Shown piece by piece: positions 25,388 to 33,130 of a stretch of 47,543 nucleotides of DNA. This DNA comes from Atopostipes sp043425375 (GTDB lineage Bacteria; Bacillota; Bacilli; Lactobacillales; Carnobacteriaceae_A). The position numbers were made by a program, and so were the translations under genes. Each line of letters starts with the position of its first letter. The stretch's first letter is position 1. Location: NCBI GenBank assembly GCA_043425375.1, contig JBHWQC010000049.1:1-47543 (forward strand). The letters are read 5' to 3'. A model generated the notes under the pieces. The model was given only the letters and a program-made list of their open reading frames with translations, had not been told where the DNA came from and did not search any database.

Positions 25388-25669
25388 TTAAAACAAGCCG
25401 TCCAAGTCCATTTCATCCAAAGACGAAACATTATAGACTTGAGCTTTAAGTGAGGCATACGTGAAATAATCATTGGGTTCGATTGCCATGATGTCCCGGA
25501 CTTTTTCAAAGTACCGAGTCGGCCGCTTATGTTTCCATAAGAACTGTTCGCAAAATTCCCAAAGGTCCTCCATGGTGACTTCTTGGTAGCCTTGCTTAGC
25601 AAAAGAATCCTTAATGATATTGAGCCAAACATCAAAATCCGACATTTCATCTGCTTCTTTTGCCATCAT
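25388..25669 (-). CDS. comN: ComN-like post-transcriptional regulator
   Basis: A 93-residue soluble protein. The pattern GYQEVTMEDLWEFCEQFLWKH...PTRYFEKVRDIMAIEPNDYFTYASLKA resembles ComN (YrzD) of Bacillus, which acts post-transcriptionally on comE mRNA and interacts with DivIVA. It follows yajC by 30 bases, the same neighbourhood as in Bacillus. Start: two adjacent ATGs after TGGAGG; the second (25666) has the better spacing. Assigned by resemblance and synteny; divergence from the Bacillus protein is high. Confidence 0.75.
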   Translation of the reverse strand: MMAKEADEMSDFDVWLNIIKDSFAKQGYQEVTMEDLWEFCEQFLWKHKRPTRYFEKVRDIMAIEPNDYFTYASLKAQVYNVSSLDEMDLDGLF

Positions 25670-25699
25670 CTAGCCTCCAAACACTGTACCTGTGAAGAA

Positions 25700-26053
25700 T
25701 TAATCTTGCGAAAGCGTGTCTTCTTCAACAGCCGTTCCTGGTTCATTCGTCCCCAGATCTTCTGCCTCCACCGCAACGGTTTCAGTCGACCCTTTGGCCG
25801 TGATGCGTGAAACGGCACGACGTTCAAACGTCAAATAAATCCCTTCGCAGTCAAGGACCACCGTTTTTGCCTCTTCGTTAATTTCGTCAATAATCCCGTG
25901 CAAACCGCCGATGGTGACAATGCTGTCGCCTACTGCCAAGCTGTCCAGCATATTTTGCACTTTTTCTTGTTGTTTCTTTTGCGGGCGAATCAGTAAGAAA
26001 TACATGATTCCAAACATAATCCCAAACATTAATAATGGACTTAATAATTCCAA
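25700..26053 (-). CDS. yajC: Sec translocon accessory protein YajC
   Basis: A ~117-residue protein with one N-terminal membrane helix (LLMFGIMFGIMYFLLIRP) followed by QKKQQEK and the domain with LAVGDSIVTIGGLHGII, diagnostic of YajC. YajC associates with SecDF/SecYEG. I place the start at TTG 26053 (giving MELLSPLL), nine bases after AAAGGA; a longer TTG frame opens at 26071 inside the ribosome site. The C-terminal tail is acidic. It is cotranscribed with tgt upstream and comN downstream. Confidence 0.93.
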   Translation of the reverse strand: MELLSPLLMFGIMFGIMYFLLIRPQKKQQEKVQNMLDSLAVGDSIVTIGGLHGIIDEINEEAKTVVLDCEGIYLTFERRAVSRITAKGSTETVAVEAEDLGTNEPGTAVEEDTLSQD

Positions 26054-26161
26054 ATGAATTCTTCCTTTCAAATTAACACTTCAATTTTTTTGTACTGCTT
26101 AACCCTATCAAATTTTTACCAAGAATTCCACTTTTTCACGCATTTTAAGTGTTTTTCATTT

Positions 26162-27304
26162 TTAAAAAGTCCGCGCATTCGGTTCATTGTAACCGTATTC
26201 TTCAAAAAAGGCCTCTTTGAACTCCAGCAAGTTGTCTTCTCGAATCGCTGCACGAATTTGTTCCATCAAACGAATGAGGAAACGCAAATTATGTGTGCTT
26301 GCGAGTCGATGGCCTAAAATTTCATTAGTATTGAACAAGTGACGAATATAGGCTTTGGAATAATTTTGACAGGCGTAACAATCGCACTTCTCATCAATAG
26401 GTCCCCAGTCTTTTTTGTATTTCGCATTTTTAATCACTAAACGGCCTTGACTCGTCATCAAAGTGCCATTGCGCGCAATCCGGGTGGGCAGGACACAATC
26501 GAAAATATCGACCCCGCGAATCACACTTTCAATTAAGGCGGCTGGTGTCCCTACCCCCATCAGATAGCGTGTTTTGTCTTCAGGCAGTTCAGGAGTCGTG
26601 TAATCCAGCACCTCATACATCTCTTCATGGGTTTCTCCAACCGATAAGCCACCGATAGAATAACCGGAAAAGTCCATGCTGGCTAAATCGCGGGCATGTT
26701 GAATGCGTAAATCCTTGTAGCCACCGCCTTGCACAATGCCAAAGAGTCCCTGCTGCTCCCAATTGTTATGGGCTTCTAAACCGCGTTCGGCCCAGCGGGT
26801 TGTCCGATCCACAGATTTTTTCATGTAGTCGTACGACTCATCAAAAGGCGGGCATTCGTCAAAACTCATCATAACATCTGCGCCTAATTCGTTTTGGACT
26901 TGTATGGATTTTTCCGGCGACAGAAATTTTTTACTGCCGTCTAAGTGGCTTTGAAAATGCACGCCTTCTTCGGTAATTTCACGCATTTTTGCTAATGAAA
27001 AAACTTGAAACCCACCTGAGTCGGTTAAAATGCCTTGGTCCCAATTCATAAAGTCGTGCAGGCCGCCCGCTTCTTCAATTAAATCGGAGCCGGGCCGCAG
27101 CCATAAATGATAAGTGTTGCTTAAAATGACACCGGCACCGATGGATTTCAATTCTTCCGGTGTCATCGCTTTAACAGTCGCTTGGGTTCCTACCGGCATA
27201 AACATCGGCGTTTCAAAGGTCCCGTTGGGTGTTTCTAATTTCCCTAAACGAGCCCCAGTGTGCTTTTCTTTTTTCTCTAATGTGTAATTGACTGGATGTT
27301 TCAA
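26162..27304 (-). CDS. tgt: tRNA-guanine transglycosylase
   Basis: A 380-residue enzyme that exchanges guanine 34 of GUN-anticodon tRNAs for preQ1 on the way to queuosine. Visible: GILTDSGGFQVFSL (substrate-binding Asp), the nucleophile-region DCVLPTRIARNG, and the zinc site CDCYACQNY with His in LASTHNLRF. It lies 18 bases downstream of queA, which performs the next step. Confidence 0.97.
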   Translation of the reverse strand: MKHPVNYTLEKKEKHTGARLGKLETPNGTFETPMFMPVGTQATVKAMTPEELKSIGAGVILSNTYHLWLRPGSDLIEEAGGLHDFMNWDQGILTDSGGFQVFSLAKMREITEEGVHFQSHLDGSKKFLSPEKSIQVQNELGADVMMSFDECPPFDESYDYMKKSVDRTTRWAERGLEAHNNWEQQGLFGIVQGGGYKDLRIQHARDLASMDFSGYSIGGLSVGETHEEMYEVLDYTTPELPEDKTRYLMGVGTPAALIESVIRGVDIFDCVLPTRIARNGTLMTSQGRLVIKNAKYKKDWGPIDEKCDCYACQNYSKAYIRHLFNTNEILGHRLASTHNLRFLIRLMEQIRAAIREDNLLEFKEAFFEEYGYNEPNARTF

Positions 27305-27322
27305 TTGGTCTCTTCCTTTTCT

Positions 27323-28372
27323 TTATTGAACGAACATCGCATCTCCAAAACTGAAGAAACGATAGTTCTCGTCTACGGCGTGTTGATAAGCGTCTAATAC
27401 AAATTCGCGCCCGGCAAAGGCACTCACCAGCATAATCAATGTGGATTTAGGCAAGTGGAAATTCGTTAAAAAGGCATCCACAAATTGAAAAGTATAGCCA
27501 GGGCTGATAAAAATATCGGTCCAGCCGCTGTCTGCTTCTAAATGCCCATCAAATTTCTGCGCAATCGTTTCAAGCGTGCGAATACTGGTCGTCCCTACTG
27601 CAATCACACGTCCGCCCTTCTTTTTTGTTTCATTCAGCAAGTCCGCCGTTGCTGCAGACAAGTTGTAATACTCACTATGCATCTTATGGTCTTCTAATTG
27701 ATCGACATTAACCGGTCGAAAGGTGCCTAAGCCCACATGCAAGGTCAGAAAGGCTATTTGGATGTCTTTTGCTTGGAGTTGGGCAAGGACTTCTTCTGTA
27801 AAATGCAGCCCTGCGGTTGGTGCTGCCGCTGACCCATTCTCTTTGGCGTATACTGTTTGATAGCGATCCGCCTCTTCTAGGGTCTCTGTAATATATGGCG
27901 GCAAAGGCATTTCACCCAGCTCTTCTAAAATTTCCAAAAAGATGCCGTCGTAGGAAAATTCTACCATGCGCCCGCCGGAGTCGAGTTTGTCGGTCACGGT
28001 GGCAACTAAACGGCCATCGCCAAATGCAATCTGGGTGCCGATTTGGGCTTTCTTCGCTGGTTTCATCAAGGTTTCCCATTGGTCGCCTGCTGTATTTGTC
28101 AACAACAGCACCTCAATATTGGCGCCGGTATCAACTTTTGTACCATATAACCGGGCCGGTAAGACGCGTGTATCGTTCATCACCAGCGCATCACCTGGCT
28201 GGAGGTGTTCTAAAATATCGGTAAAGGTGCCGTCTTGAATAGTTTTCTTTTCACTGTCTAAAATCATGAGTTTCGAGGCACTGCGGTCCTTTAAAGGCAC
28301 TTGTGCAATCAGTTCCTCAGGCAAATCGAAATCAAAATCGTCTGTTTTTAACTTACTCACTCTTGTCATCAC
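27323..28372 (-). CDS. queA: S-adenosylmethionine:tRNA ribosyltransferase-isomerase
   Basis: A 349-residue enzyme that transfers the ribosyl part of SAM to preQ1-tRNA, giving epoxyqueuosine-tRNA. Family stretches: FDFDLPEELIAQVPL, MNDTRVLPARLYG, PTAGLHFTEEVL, LHVGLGTFRPV and TNFHLPKSTLIMLVSAFAG. It lies between ruvB (24 bases upstream) and tgt, the standard Bacilli order. Confidence 0.97.
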   Translation of the reverse strand: MMTRVSKLKTDDFDFDLPEELIAQVPLKDRSASKLMILDSEKKTIQDGTFTDILEHLQPGDALVMNDTRVLPARLYGTKVDTGANIEVLLLTNTAGDQWETLMKPAKKAQIGTQIAFGDGRLVATVTDKLDSGGRMVEFSYDGIFLEILEELGEMPLPPYITETLEEADRYQTVYAKENGSAAAPTAGLHFTEEVLAQLQAKDIQIAFLTLHVGLGTFRPVNVDQLEDHKMHSEYYNLSAATADLLNETKKKGGRVIAVGTTSIRTLETIAQKFDGHLEADSGWTDIFISPGYTFQFVDAFLTNFHLPKSTLIMLVSAFAGREFVLDAYQHAVDENYRFFSFGDAMFVQ

Positions 28373-28396
28373 TTTCTGTCGTTCAAATTTTTAACC

Positions 28397-29410
28397 TTAT
28401 TTCTGATCCTCGTAAAAGGGCAAATTTAAATGGCGGTAGGCTTTTTCTGTCGCCACCCGCCCTCTTGGCGTTCGTTGGATAAAGCCTTCCTGCAGCAGAT
28501 ACGGCTCCACCATATCTTCAATTGTCCCTACATCTTCGCCGATATTGGCCGATAGGGTATTCAAACCAACCGGTCCGCCGTGGTAAAGCTGGATAATGAC
28601 TTCCAAGAATTTCTGGTCCACCGAGTCTAAGCCTGCTTTGTCCACGCTTAACATATTCAAGGCTTGGGCGGCGACATCCGCCGAGATTAACCCATCGGCT
28701 TCCACTTCCGCAAAATCACGCACCCGTTTCAATAACCGGTTCGCTATACGCGGCGTTCCCCGCGATCTTTTGGCGATTTCAATTGCCCCGTCCTCTAAAA
28801 TATCCGCCCCTAACACTTGACTGGTCCGGTGAATAATTTCACTCAAACTGTCTACAGAATAGTATTTCATATGCGACACGATCCCAAAGCGGTCACGCAA
28901 AGGCGCCGTTAACAGGCCCGCTCTCGTCGTAGCGCCAATCAAGGTAAAGGGCGGCAGCGAAAAATGCACCGGCCGCGCTGTGTCGCCTTCTCCAATAATA
29001 ATATCAATATAATAATCTTCCATCGCTGAATACAGCATCTCTTCCACAAACATCGGCAGGCGGTGAATTTCATCAATAAACAAAATGCCGCCCGGCTCTA
29101 AATCATTTAAAAGCGCCACAATATCGCCCGCTTTATCGATCGCCGGCCCGCTGGTCGTGCGGATGCTGGTGCCCATTTCATTGGCAATCACCATGGCCAT
29201 CGTGGTTTTTCCAAGCCCTGGAGGCCCATACAGCAAGACATGATCAAGCGCTTCGCTGCGGTTTTTCGCCGCTTGGATATAAATATTGATTTCTTTTTTT
29301 AATTTTTCCTGACCAATATACTGCTCCAAACGACTCGGTCGTAAGGAAATCTCCTCCAAATGCTCCGTCTCGTCTTGCACCTCGTCTGAAATCATCCGAT
29401 CTTGATCCAT
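28397..29410 (-). CDS. ruvB: Holliday junction helicase RuvB
   Basis: A 337-residue AAA+ motor that drives branch migration with RuvA. Walker A GPPGLGKTT, Walker B FIDEIHRL, sensor region GATTRAGLLTAPLRDRFG, and the C-terminal winged helix with GFIQRTPRGRVAT. A strong AAAGGAGG site precedes the ATG. It lies 15 bases after ruvA. Confidence 0.98.
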   Translation of the reverse strand: MDQDRMISDEVQDETEHLEEISLRPSRLEQYIGQEKLKKEINIYIQAAKNRSEALDHVLLYGPPGLGKTTMAMVIANEMGTSIRTTSGPAIDKAGDIVALLNDLEPGGILFIDEIHRLPMFVEEMLYSAMEDYYIDIIIGEGDTARPVHFSLPPFTLIGATTRAGLLTAPLRDRFGIVSHMKYYSVDSLSEIIHRTSQVLGADILEDGAIEIAKRSRGTPRIANRLLKRVRDFAEVEADGLISADVAAQALNMLSVDKAGLDSVDQKFLEVIIQLYHGGPVGLNTLSANIGEDVGTIEDMVEPYLLQEGFIQRTPRGRVATEKAYRHLNLPFYEDQK

Positions 29411-29425
29411 CTTTTCCGCCTCCTT

Positions 29426-30031
29426 TTAGTGAATTAAGTGCTTCAATGCTTCGCGAATGTAATCGTCTGCTGACCCTTCTTTTAAATCTTCCAATTTTGG
29501 CGTGACTTTTTTAATATCACGCTGAGTATAGCCTAACACGCTTAAAGCTTCTAGTGCTTCATCTAAGGCCACATTTTGAGTGCCCGCATCCGCTAGTCCA
29601 TCGCCAAAGACTTCAATGACTTCTGGTGACAAGTCTGCCAATTTCCCTTGTAGATCTAATACCATTTGCGAGGCGGTTTTTTTGCCGACCCCGGGGAATT
29701 TTTGCAGATACTTCACATTGTTGTCTTCAATGGCTTGAATCAGCCCGACATGATCTTCCGCCGCTAATATGGCTAAGGCACTCTTTGGGCCAATGCCGGA
29801 AACGCCGATGAGTTTTAAAAAAAGTTCTTTTTCTTCTTTATTGATAAAACCATACAAGCGCACATCATCTTGCGAGACCCCATAATAAATATACACCGTC
29901 GCCTCTTGTTTCAATTGACTCGATAAACGAAACGGATTCGCCATCAAAACATGGTAGCCGATGCCGTTGTTGTCAAGCACCATATAGCTCGGTGTAACTT
30001 CTTGCACAGTTCCTTTTATGTATGCATACAT
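29426..30031 (-). CDS. ruvA: Holliday junction DNA-binding protein RuvA
   Basis: A 201-residue protein with an N-terminal OB fold (YAYIKGTVQEVTPSYMVLDNNGIGY), two helix-hairpin-helix motifs (LIGVSGIGPKSALAIL and KFPGVGKKTASQMVLDL), and the C-terminal RuvB-contacting domain (EALSVLGYTQRDIKKV). It is first in the ruvA-ruvB-queA-tgt-yajC-comN unit. A LexA-like box lies upstream. Confidence 0.97.
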   Translation of the reverse strand: MYAYIKGTVQEVTPSYMVLDNNGIGYHVLMANPFRLSSQLKQEATVYIYYGVSQDDVRLYGFINKEEKELFLKLIGVSGIGPKSALAILAAEDHVGLIQAIEDNNVKYLQKFPGVGKKTASQMVLDLQGKLADLSPEVIEVFGDGLADAGTQNVALDEALEALSVLGYTQRDIKKVTPKLEDLKEGSADDYIREALKHLIH

Positions 30032-30069
30032 TCTTTACTATTCCTCATTCCATCAAAAAATTCCCCCTT

Positions 30070-30098
30070 ATTATAACACACTATTGCAAGCGACAAAA
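30070..30098 (-). promoter_or_regulatory. Promoter of the ruvAB-queA-tgt operon
   Basis: Minus strand perfect -10 TATAAT; the -35 is poor (TTTTGT at 17 bases). Confidence 0.5.
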
Positions 30099-30104
30099 TG
30101 AGTA

Positions 30105-30116
30105 GAACAAATGTTT
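30105..30116. promoter_or_regulatory. LexA-like SOS box at ruvA
   Basis: GAAC-AAAT-GTTT matches GAAC-N4-GTTC at seven of eight positions. It lies just upstream of the ruvA promoter and ~40 bases from the divergent FAD/Rieske promoter. Confidence 0.5.
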
Positions 30117-30145
30117 GTTGAAATTTTAAACTTTTTCTATATTCA

Positions 30146-30174
30146 TTCTTTGCCAAAACAAAGCATGGTATACT
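30146..30174 (+). promoter_or_regulatory. Promoter of the FAD/Rieske gene
   Basis: TTCTTT, 17 bases, extended -10 TGG-TATACT; a CTTTG/CAAAG inverted repeat lies between the elements. Confidence 0.5.
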
Positions 30175-30221
30175 AATCGTAAATAAAAGGCTTTCATTTA
30201 GAGACTTAAGGAGGATATTTT

Positions 30222-31763
30222 ATGAAAAATTCTGACTGTCATCACTGTCCCTCTCATTTCCCAAAATCCTACTGGTTGGAACATCGTGTACCAAGTTTCC
30301 CGCCGATGATAGAAGACGAAAAAACCGAAGTTGGAGTGATTGGCGGAGGAATTGTTGGTATCTTGACTGCTTACCATCTCGCAAAAGCTGGAAAGAAAGT
30401 GGTGCTCGTTGAAGGGAATCAATTTCTCCGAGGGGTAACTGGACATACAACCGCCAAAATCTCTGCTCAGCATGGACTGATTTACGGCCATCTCCTGTCA
30501 ACCTTTGGAAAAGAAGAAGCGCGCTTATACTATGAAGCCAACCTAGAAGGACGCGACATCATTTATGACATTGCGCAACGTTTAGCAATTGACTGCGGCT
30601 TGGAAGAGAAAGATGCGGTGGTGTTTGCTTCTTCTGCCAAAGCGGTTAAGAAAATCGAAGCCGAAGCTCGTGCTTACGAAACCTTGGAAATTGATGGCGT
30701 TTTATCATATGGGAACTTAGCTGAACTGTCTTTTCCTGTGGACGCCGCTTTATCGATGCGCCACCAAGCGCAATTTCATCCCGTTCAATTTTTAAGTCCT
30801 TTACTGGAAGAAATCGAAAAGTTAGGCGGCGTTGTGTATGAACAGACACGGGCGGTTCAAATTTCAAAAGATGAAACAATCGTGCATATGGAAAACGGCG
30901 CGCAATTGACTTGCGATTCCATAGTGATTGCCACGCACTATCCGTTTAACGATTTTAATGGGCTGTACTTTTCCAAATTATCGATTGAACGCTCTTATGC
31001 CTTGGCTGCGAAAACCAAGGGGCCTATACCCCAAGCCATGTATTTGAGTGTTGATTCGCCAAGTCGTTCCTTGCGCCCGGTAACCGATGCAAATGGCGAG
31101 GATTGGCTGTTAATCGGAGGCGACAACCATCAAACCGGCAAAAGCAAAGCCCCTACTCAAACCCATTTTGAACATCTGGAAGCTTTTGGTCGGAAATGGT
31201 TTGGTTTAGAAGAAGCCCCTTATCGCTGGTCGGCCCAAGATATGACGACGCTTGATCAAGTGCCTTATATCGGGCAGATGACAGCTTCATCAGAGAATAT
31301 CTATGTAGCCACTGGATTTAATAAATGGGGCATGGCGATAGGGGCGCTGGCTGGCCGGCTGATTACTGATTTGATTTTAGAAAAGCCAAATCGCTATACC
31401 GATTTATTTGATCCTACACGCAGCAAGGTGAAAATAGCTGACTTAAAAGCTTTCGCTAAAAAGAATACAGCGGTGGCGAAAGATATTGTGACCACTAAAA
31501 CCCAAAGACCCGCTCTAACCCCTGAGGATTTAGCTTTCGATGAGGGAGGCTTGGTCTTCGTTGATGGAAAAAAAGCTGGTGGATACCGCGATCCAGAAGG
31601 CGAGGTGCATTTAGTAAAAACAACTTGTACTCATATGGGTTGCGGTTTACGTTGGAATAATGCCGAACGTTCCTGGGATTGTGCTTGCCATGGTTCCCGC
31701 TTCTCTTATAAAGGCGAGGTCTTAAATGGACCGGCTGTTAAGCCTTTAGAAAGATTCGAGTAA
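30222..31763 (+). CDS. yhfW: YhfW-like FAD oxidoreductase with Rieske domain
   Basis: A 513-residue two-domain protein. An N-terminal DAO-type FAD fold opens with VIGGGIVGILTAYHLAKAGK at about residue 38 and runs to ~390. A C-terminal Rieske [2Fe-2S] domain has the ligand pairs CTHMGC (Cys, His) and CACHG (Cys, His). Unusually, the first residues contain a compact CHHC. Its layout matches Bacillus YhfW. Established: Rieske clusters move single electrons and DAO-fold enzymes oxidise amines; the substrate is unknown. AAGGAGG precedes the ATG, and promoter and terminator make it a single-gene unit. Cytoplasmic; no signal peptide. Confidence 0.9.
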   Translation: MKNSDCHHCPSHFPKSYWLEHRVPSFPPMIEDEKTEVGVIGGGIVGILTAYHLAKAGKKVVLVEGNQFLRGVTGHTTAKISAQHGLIYGHLLSTFGKEEARLYYEANLEGRDIIYDIAQRLAIDCGLEEKDAVVFASSAKAVKKIEAEARAYETLEIDGVLSYGNLAELSFPVDAALSMRHQAQFHPVQFLSPLLEEIEKLGGVVYEQTRAVQISKDETIVHMENGAQLTCDSIVIATHYPFNDFNGLYFSKLSIERSYALAAKTKGPIPQAMYLSVDSPSRSLRPVTDANGEDWLLIGGDNHQTGKSKAPTQTHFEHLEAFGRKWFGLEEAPYRWSAQDMTTLDQVPYIGQMTASSENIYVATGFNKWGMAIGALAGRLITDLILEKPNRYTDLFDPTRSKVKIADLKAFAKKNTAVAKDIVTTKTQRPALTPEDLAFDEGGLVFVDGKKAGGYRDPEGEVHLVKTTCTHMGCGLRWNNAERSWDCACHGSRFSYKGEVLNGPAVKPLERFE

Positions 31764-31783
31764 AGAGATTTATCACTATGAAT

Positions 31784-31823
31784 AAAGAAGAGGGAAGAGC
31801 TTTTGATCTCTTCTTTCTTTTTT
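31784..31823 (+). terminator. Terminator of the FAD/Rieske gene
   Basis: AAAGAAGAG pairs with CTCTTCTTT, followed by a run of T. Confidence 0.85.
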
Positions 31824-32026
31824 AGTTATCCCGCTCGTTGTTTCCATAAACCGAAAGAACAATCCGTTGTACCTCGTGCCATTTTGCTTAGGTCAGATAT
31901 ACAGTTGCCATACCTCGTATAGTTTAAAATCAGGAGGGCATTAGCTTTTAAAGCTTGTGATTTTTTGGCAATTGCACGAACTGCTGGCGTCTGCGAAGAC
32001 TTCTTTGGATAATCATTCTAACCTAT
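31824..32026. other. Non-coding stretch with traces of the 40-bp repeat
   Basis: No ORF with a ribosome site was found. The octamer TACCTCGT occurs at 31870 and again at 31911, 41 bases apart, and TTCTAACCT near the right end matches the linker of array 4. Small palindromes (GAAGACTTC, AGCTTTTAAAGCT) are present. It may be a decayed left part of array 4. Confidence 0.45.
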
Positions 32027-32212
32027 AGTATTTAAAAAGAATACTTACGATTGCAGCTGTCCCTTATAACATCACAAAGTTATTTTAAGACACTAACTCT
32101 CTCTATACCTTGCGATATCCGTTTTTACAAGAACAAAGGATACTCGTCTTGCTAAACAGACATTTGACAAGAATAAACGACTCTAGCTCTTTTGAAATTC
32201 GTATTTCACAAG
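32027..32212. repeat. Array 4: five hairpin units at ~40-bp pitch
   Basis: Hairpin centres fall near 32036, 32076, 32120, 32160 and 32200. Stems: AGTATT/AATACT; CTTATAAC/GTTATTTTAAG; CTTG/CAAG; CTTGctAAA/TTTgaCAAG; CTTTTGAAAT/ATTTCACAAG (nine of ten paired). The outer CTTG...CAAG is kept in the later units while inner stem bases vary, partly with compensation. Linkers include GACTCTAGCT and CACTCTAACCT, like array 2. It lies between the convergent FAD/Rieske and msrB genes, inside a 540-base gap without a gene. Confidence 0.75.
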
Positions 32213-32251
32213 AATATACCACTCTAACCTGCCCCCCGTTCTCTCACAGTC

Positions 32252-32290
32252 AAAAAAGAGGCCATCGCGACAGCGAATAGCCTCTTTTTT
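32252..32290 (-). terminator. msrB terminator
   Basis: AAAAAAGAGGCYAT-type arms (AAAAAAGAGGC / GCCTCTTTTTT) around CGC-GACA-GCG; T run on both strands. Confidence 0.92.
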
Positions 32291-32303
32291 CCATTCAAAC
32301 GTT

Positions 32304-32744
32304 TTATTCAAATTCTGCTTGATACGCTTCGTAGCCTTCTTCTGCCAATCTTTCTTTCGGGACAAAGCGCATAGCTGCTGAGTTGATGCAGTAGCGCAAG
32401 CCGCCAGCGTCTTTTGGTCCGTCGGTAAAAACGTGCCCTAAGTGCGAATCGGCCTCACGACTGCGCACTTCCACTCGTTCCATGCCAAAAGATTGATCAC
32501 GGTGCTGTGTCACGCCGCGTTTTTGGATTGGTTTGGTAAAGGAAGGCCAGCCACAGCCGGCATCATATTTATCTTTGGAAGAAAAGAGCGGCTCGCCACT
32601 CACCACATCCACAAAGATACCTTCTTCATAAAAGTCATCATATTCCCCCGTAAATGCACGTTCCGTCCCATTTTCTTGGGTTACATGGTACTGTTCTGGT
32701 GTTAATCGTTGTTTTAATTCTTCTTTCGTTTCTTGTTTTTCCAT
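32304..32744 (-). CDS. msrB: Peptide-methionine (R)-S-oxide reductase
   Basis: A 146-residue repair enzyme that reduces methionine-R-sulfoxide in proteins. Signature stretches: YHVTQENGTERAFTGEY, DAGCGWPSFTKP, READSHLGHVF and the catalytic Cys in RYCINSAAMRF. The two zinc-binding CxxC pairs found in many MsrB proteins appear absent (no CxxC seen), as in other Lactobacillales forms. AAAGGAG precedes the ATG. It stands downstream of the small acidic gene, beyond a terminator-like hairpin. Confidence 0.96.
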   Translation of the reverse strand: MEKQETKEELKQRLTPEQYHVTQENGTERAFTGEYDDFYEEGIFVDVVSGEPLFSSKDKYDAGCGWPSFTKPIQKRGVTQHRDQSFGMERVEVRSREADSHLGHVFTDGPKDAGGLRYCINSAAMRFVPKERLAEEGYEAYQAEFE

Positions 32745-32762
32745 CTTGCTAACTCCTTTTGA

Positions 32763-32802
32763 AAAGAAAAGACTCTAAACGTTCATTCAACCAACGTTAG
32801 AG
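32763..32802 (-). terminator. Terminator after the small acidic gene
   Basis: CTCTAAACGTT / AACGTTAGAG hairpin (one bulge) with a T-rich run on the minus strand. Confidence 0.7.
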
Positions 32803-32835
32803 CCCTTTATTTTTAGCGATTCATTTAGTTACAAA

Positions 32836-33036
32836 TTAGTCTTTGATAACCTCGTCTTCGTCATTTGCTTTATCGTCCGATTCTTTATGACGTGGATTAT
32901 CCTCGTTTTCATCTTCCATCTCTTCGCGAACGTCTTCGTTCAATCCAAACTCATACTGTTCATCCATTAAACGCTCTTCTTGCTTTTCGTCCTCTGAACC
33001 ATCATGATTCTTTTTCTTCTCATTCTCATTTGCCAT
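32836..33036 (-). CDS. Small highly charged acidic protein
   Basis: A 66-residue protein, more than half D, E, K and N, with no hydrophobic core, cysteine or membrane helix; probably disordered. I recognise no family. An AAAAGGAG site lies at normal distance from the ATG, and a promoter (33073-33100) and terminator bracket it, which supports a real gene. It lies downstream of mutL and upstream of msrB. Function unknown. Confidence 0.7.
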   Translation of the reverse strand: MANENEKKKNHDGSEDEKQEERLMDEQYEFGLNEDVREEMEDENEDNPRHKESDDKANDEDEVIKD

Positions 33037-33072
33037 AACCTATCGCTCCTTTTCTAAACTTTTACCACTCTT

Positions 33073-33100
33073 AGTGTAAAACATCTTGAGCGAATTTCAA
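33073..33100 (-). promoter_or_regulatory. Promoter of the small acidic gene
   Basis: Minus strand TTGAAA, 16 bases, TACACT, ~35 bases before the ATG. Confidence 0.5.
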
Positions 33101-33130
33101 ACTATTATGCTTGAAGGTCTTCTTCGAAAA

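Noticed and set aside
31824..32026. Insertion-sequence remnant
   Set aside because: No transposase fragment, terminal inverted repeats or target duplication was seen; the periodicity fits decayed hairpin units better.
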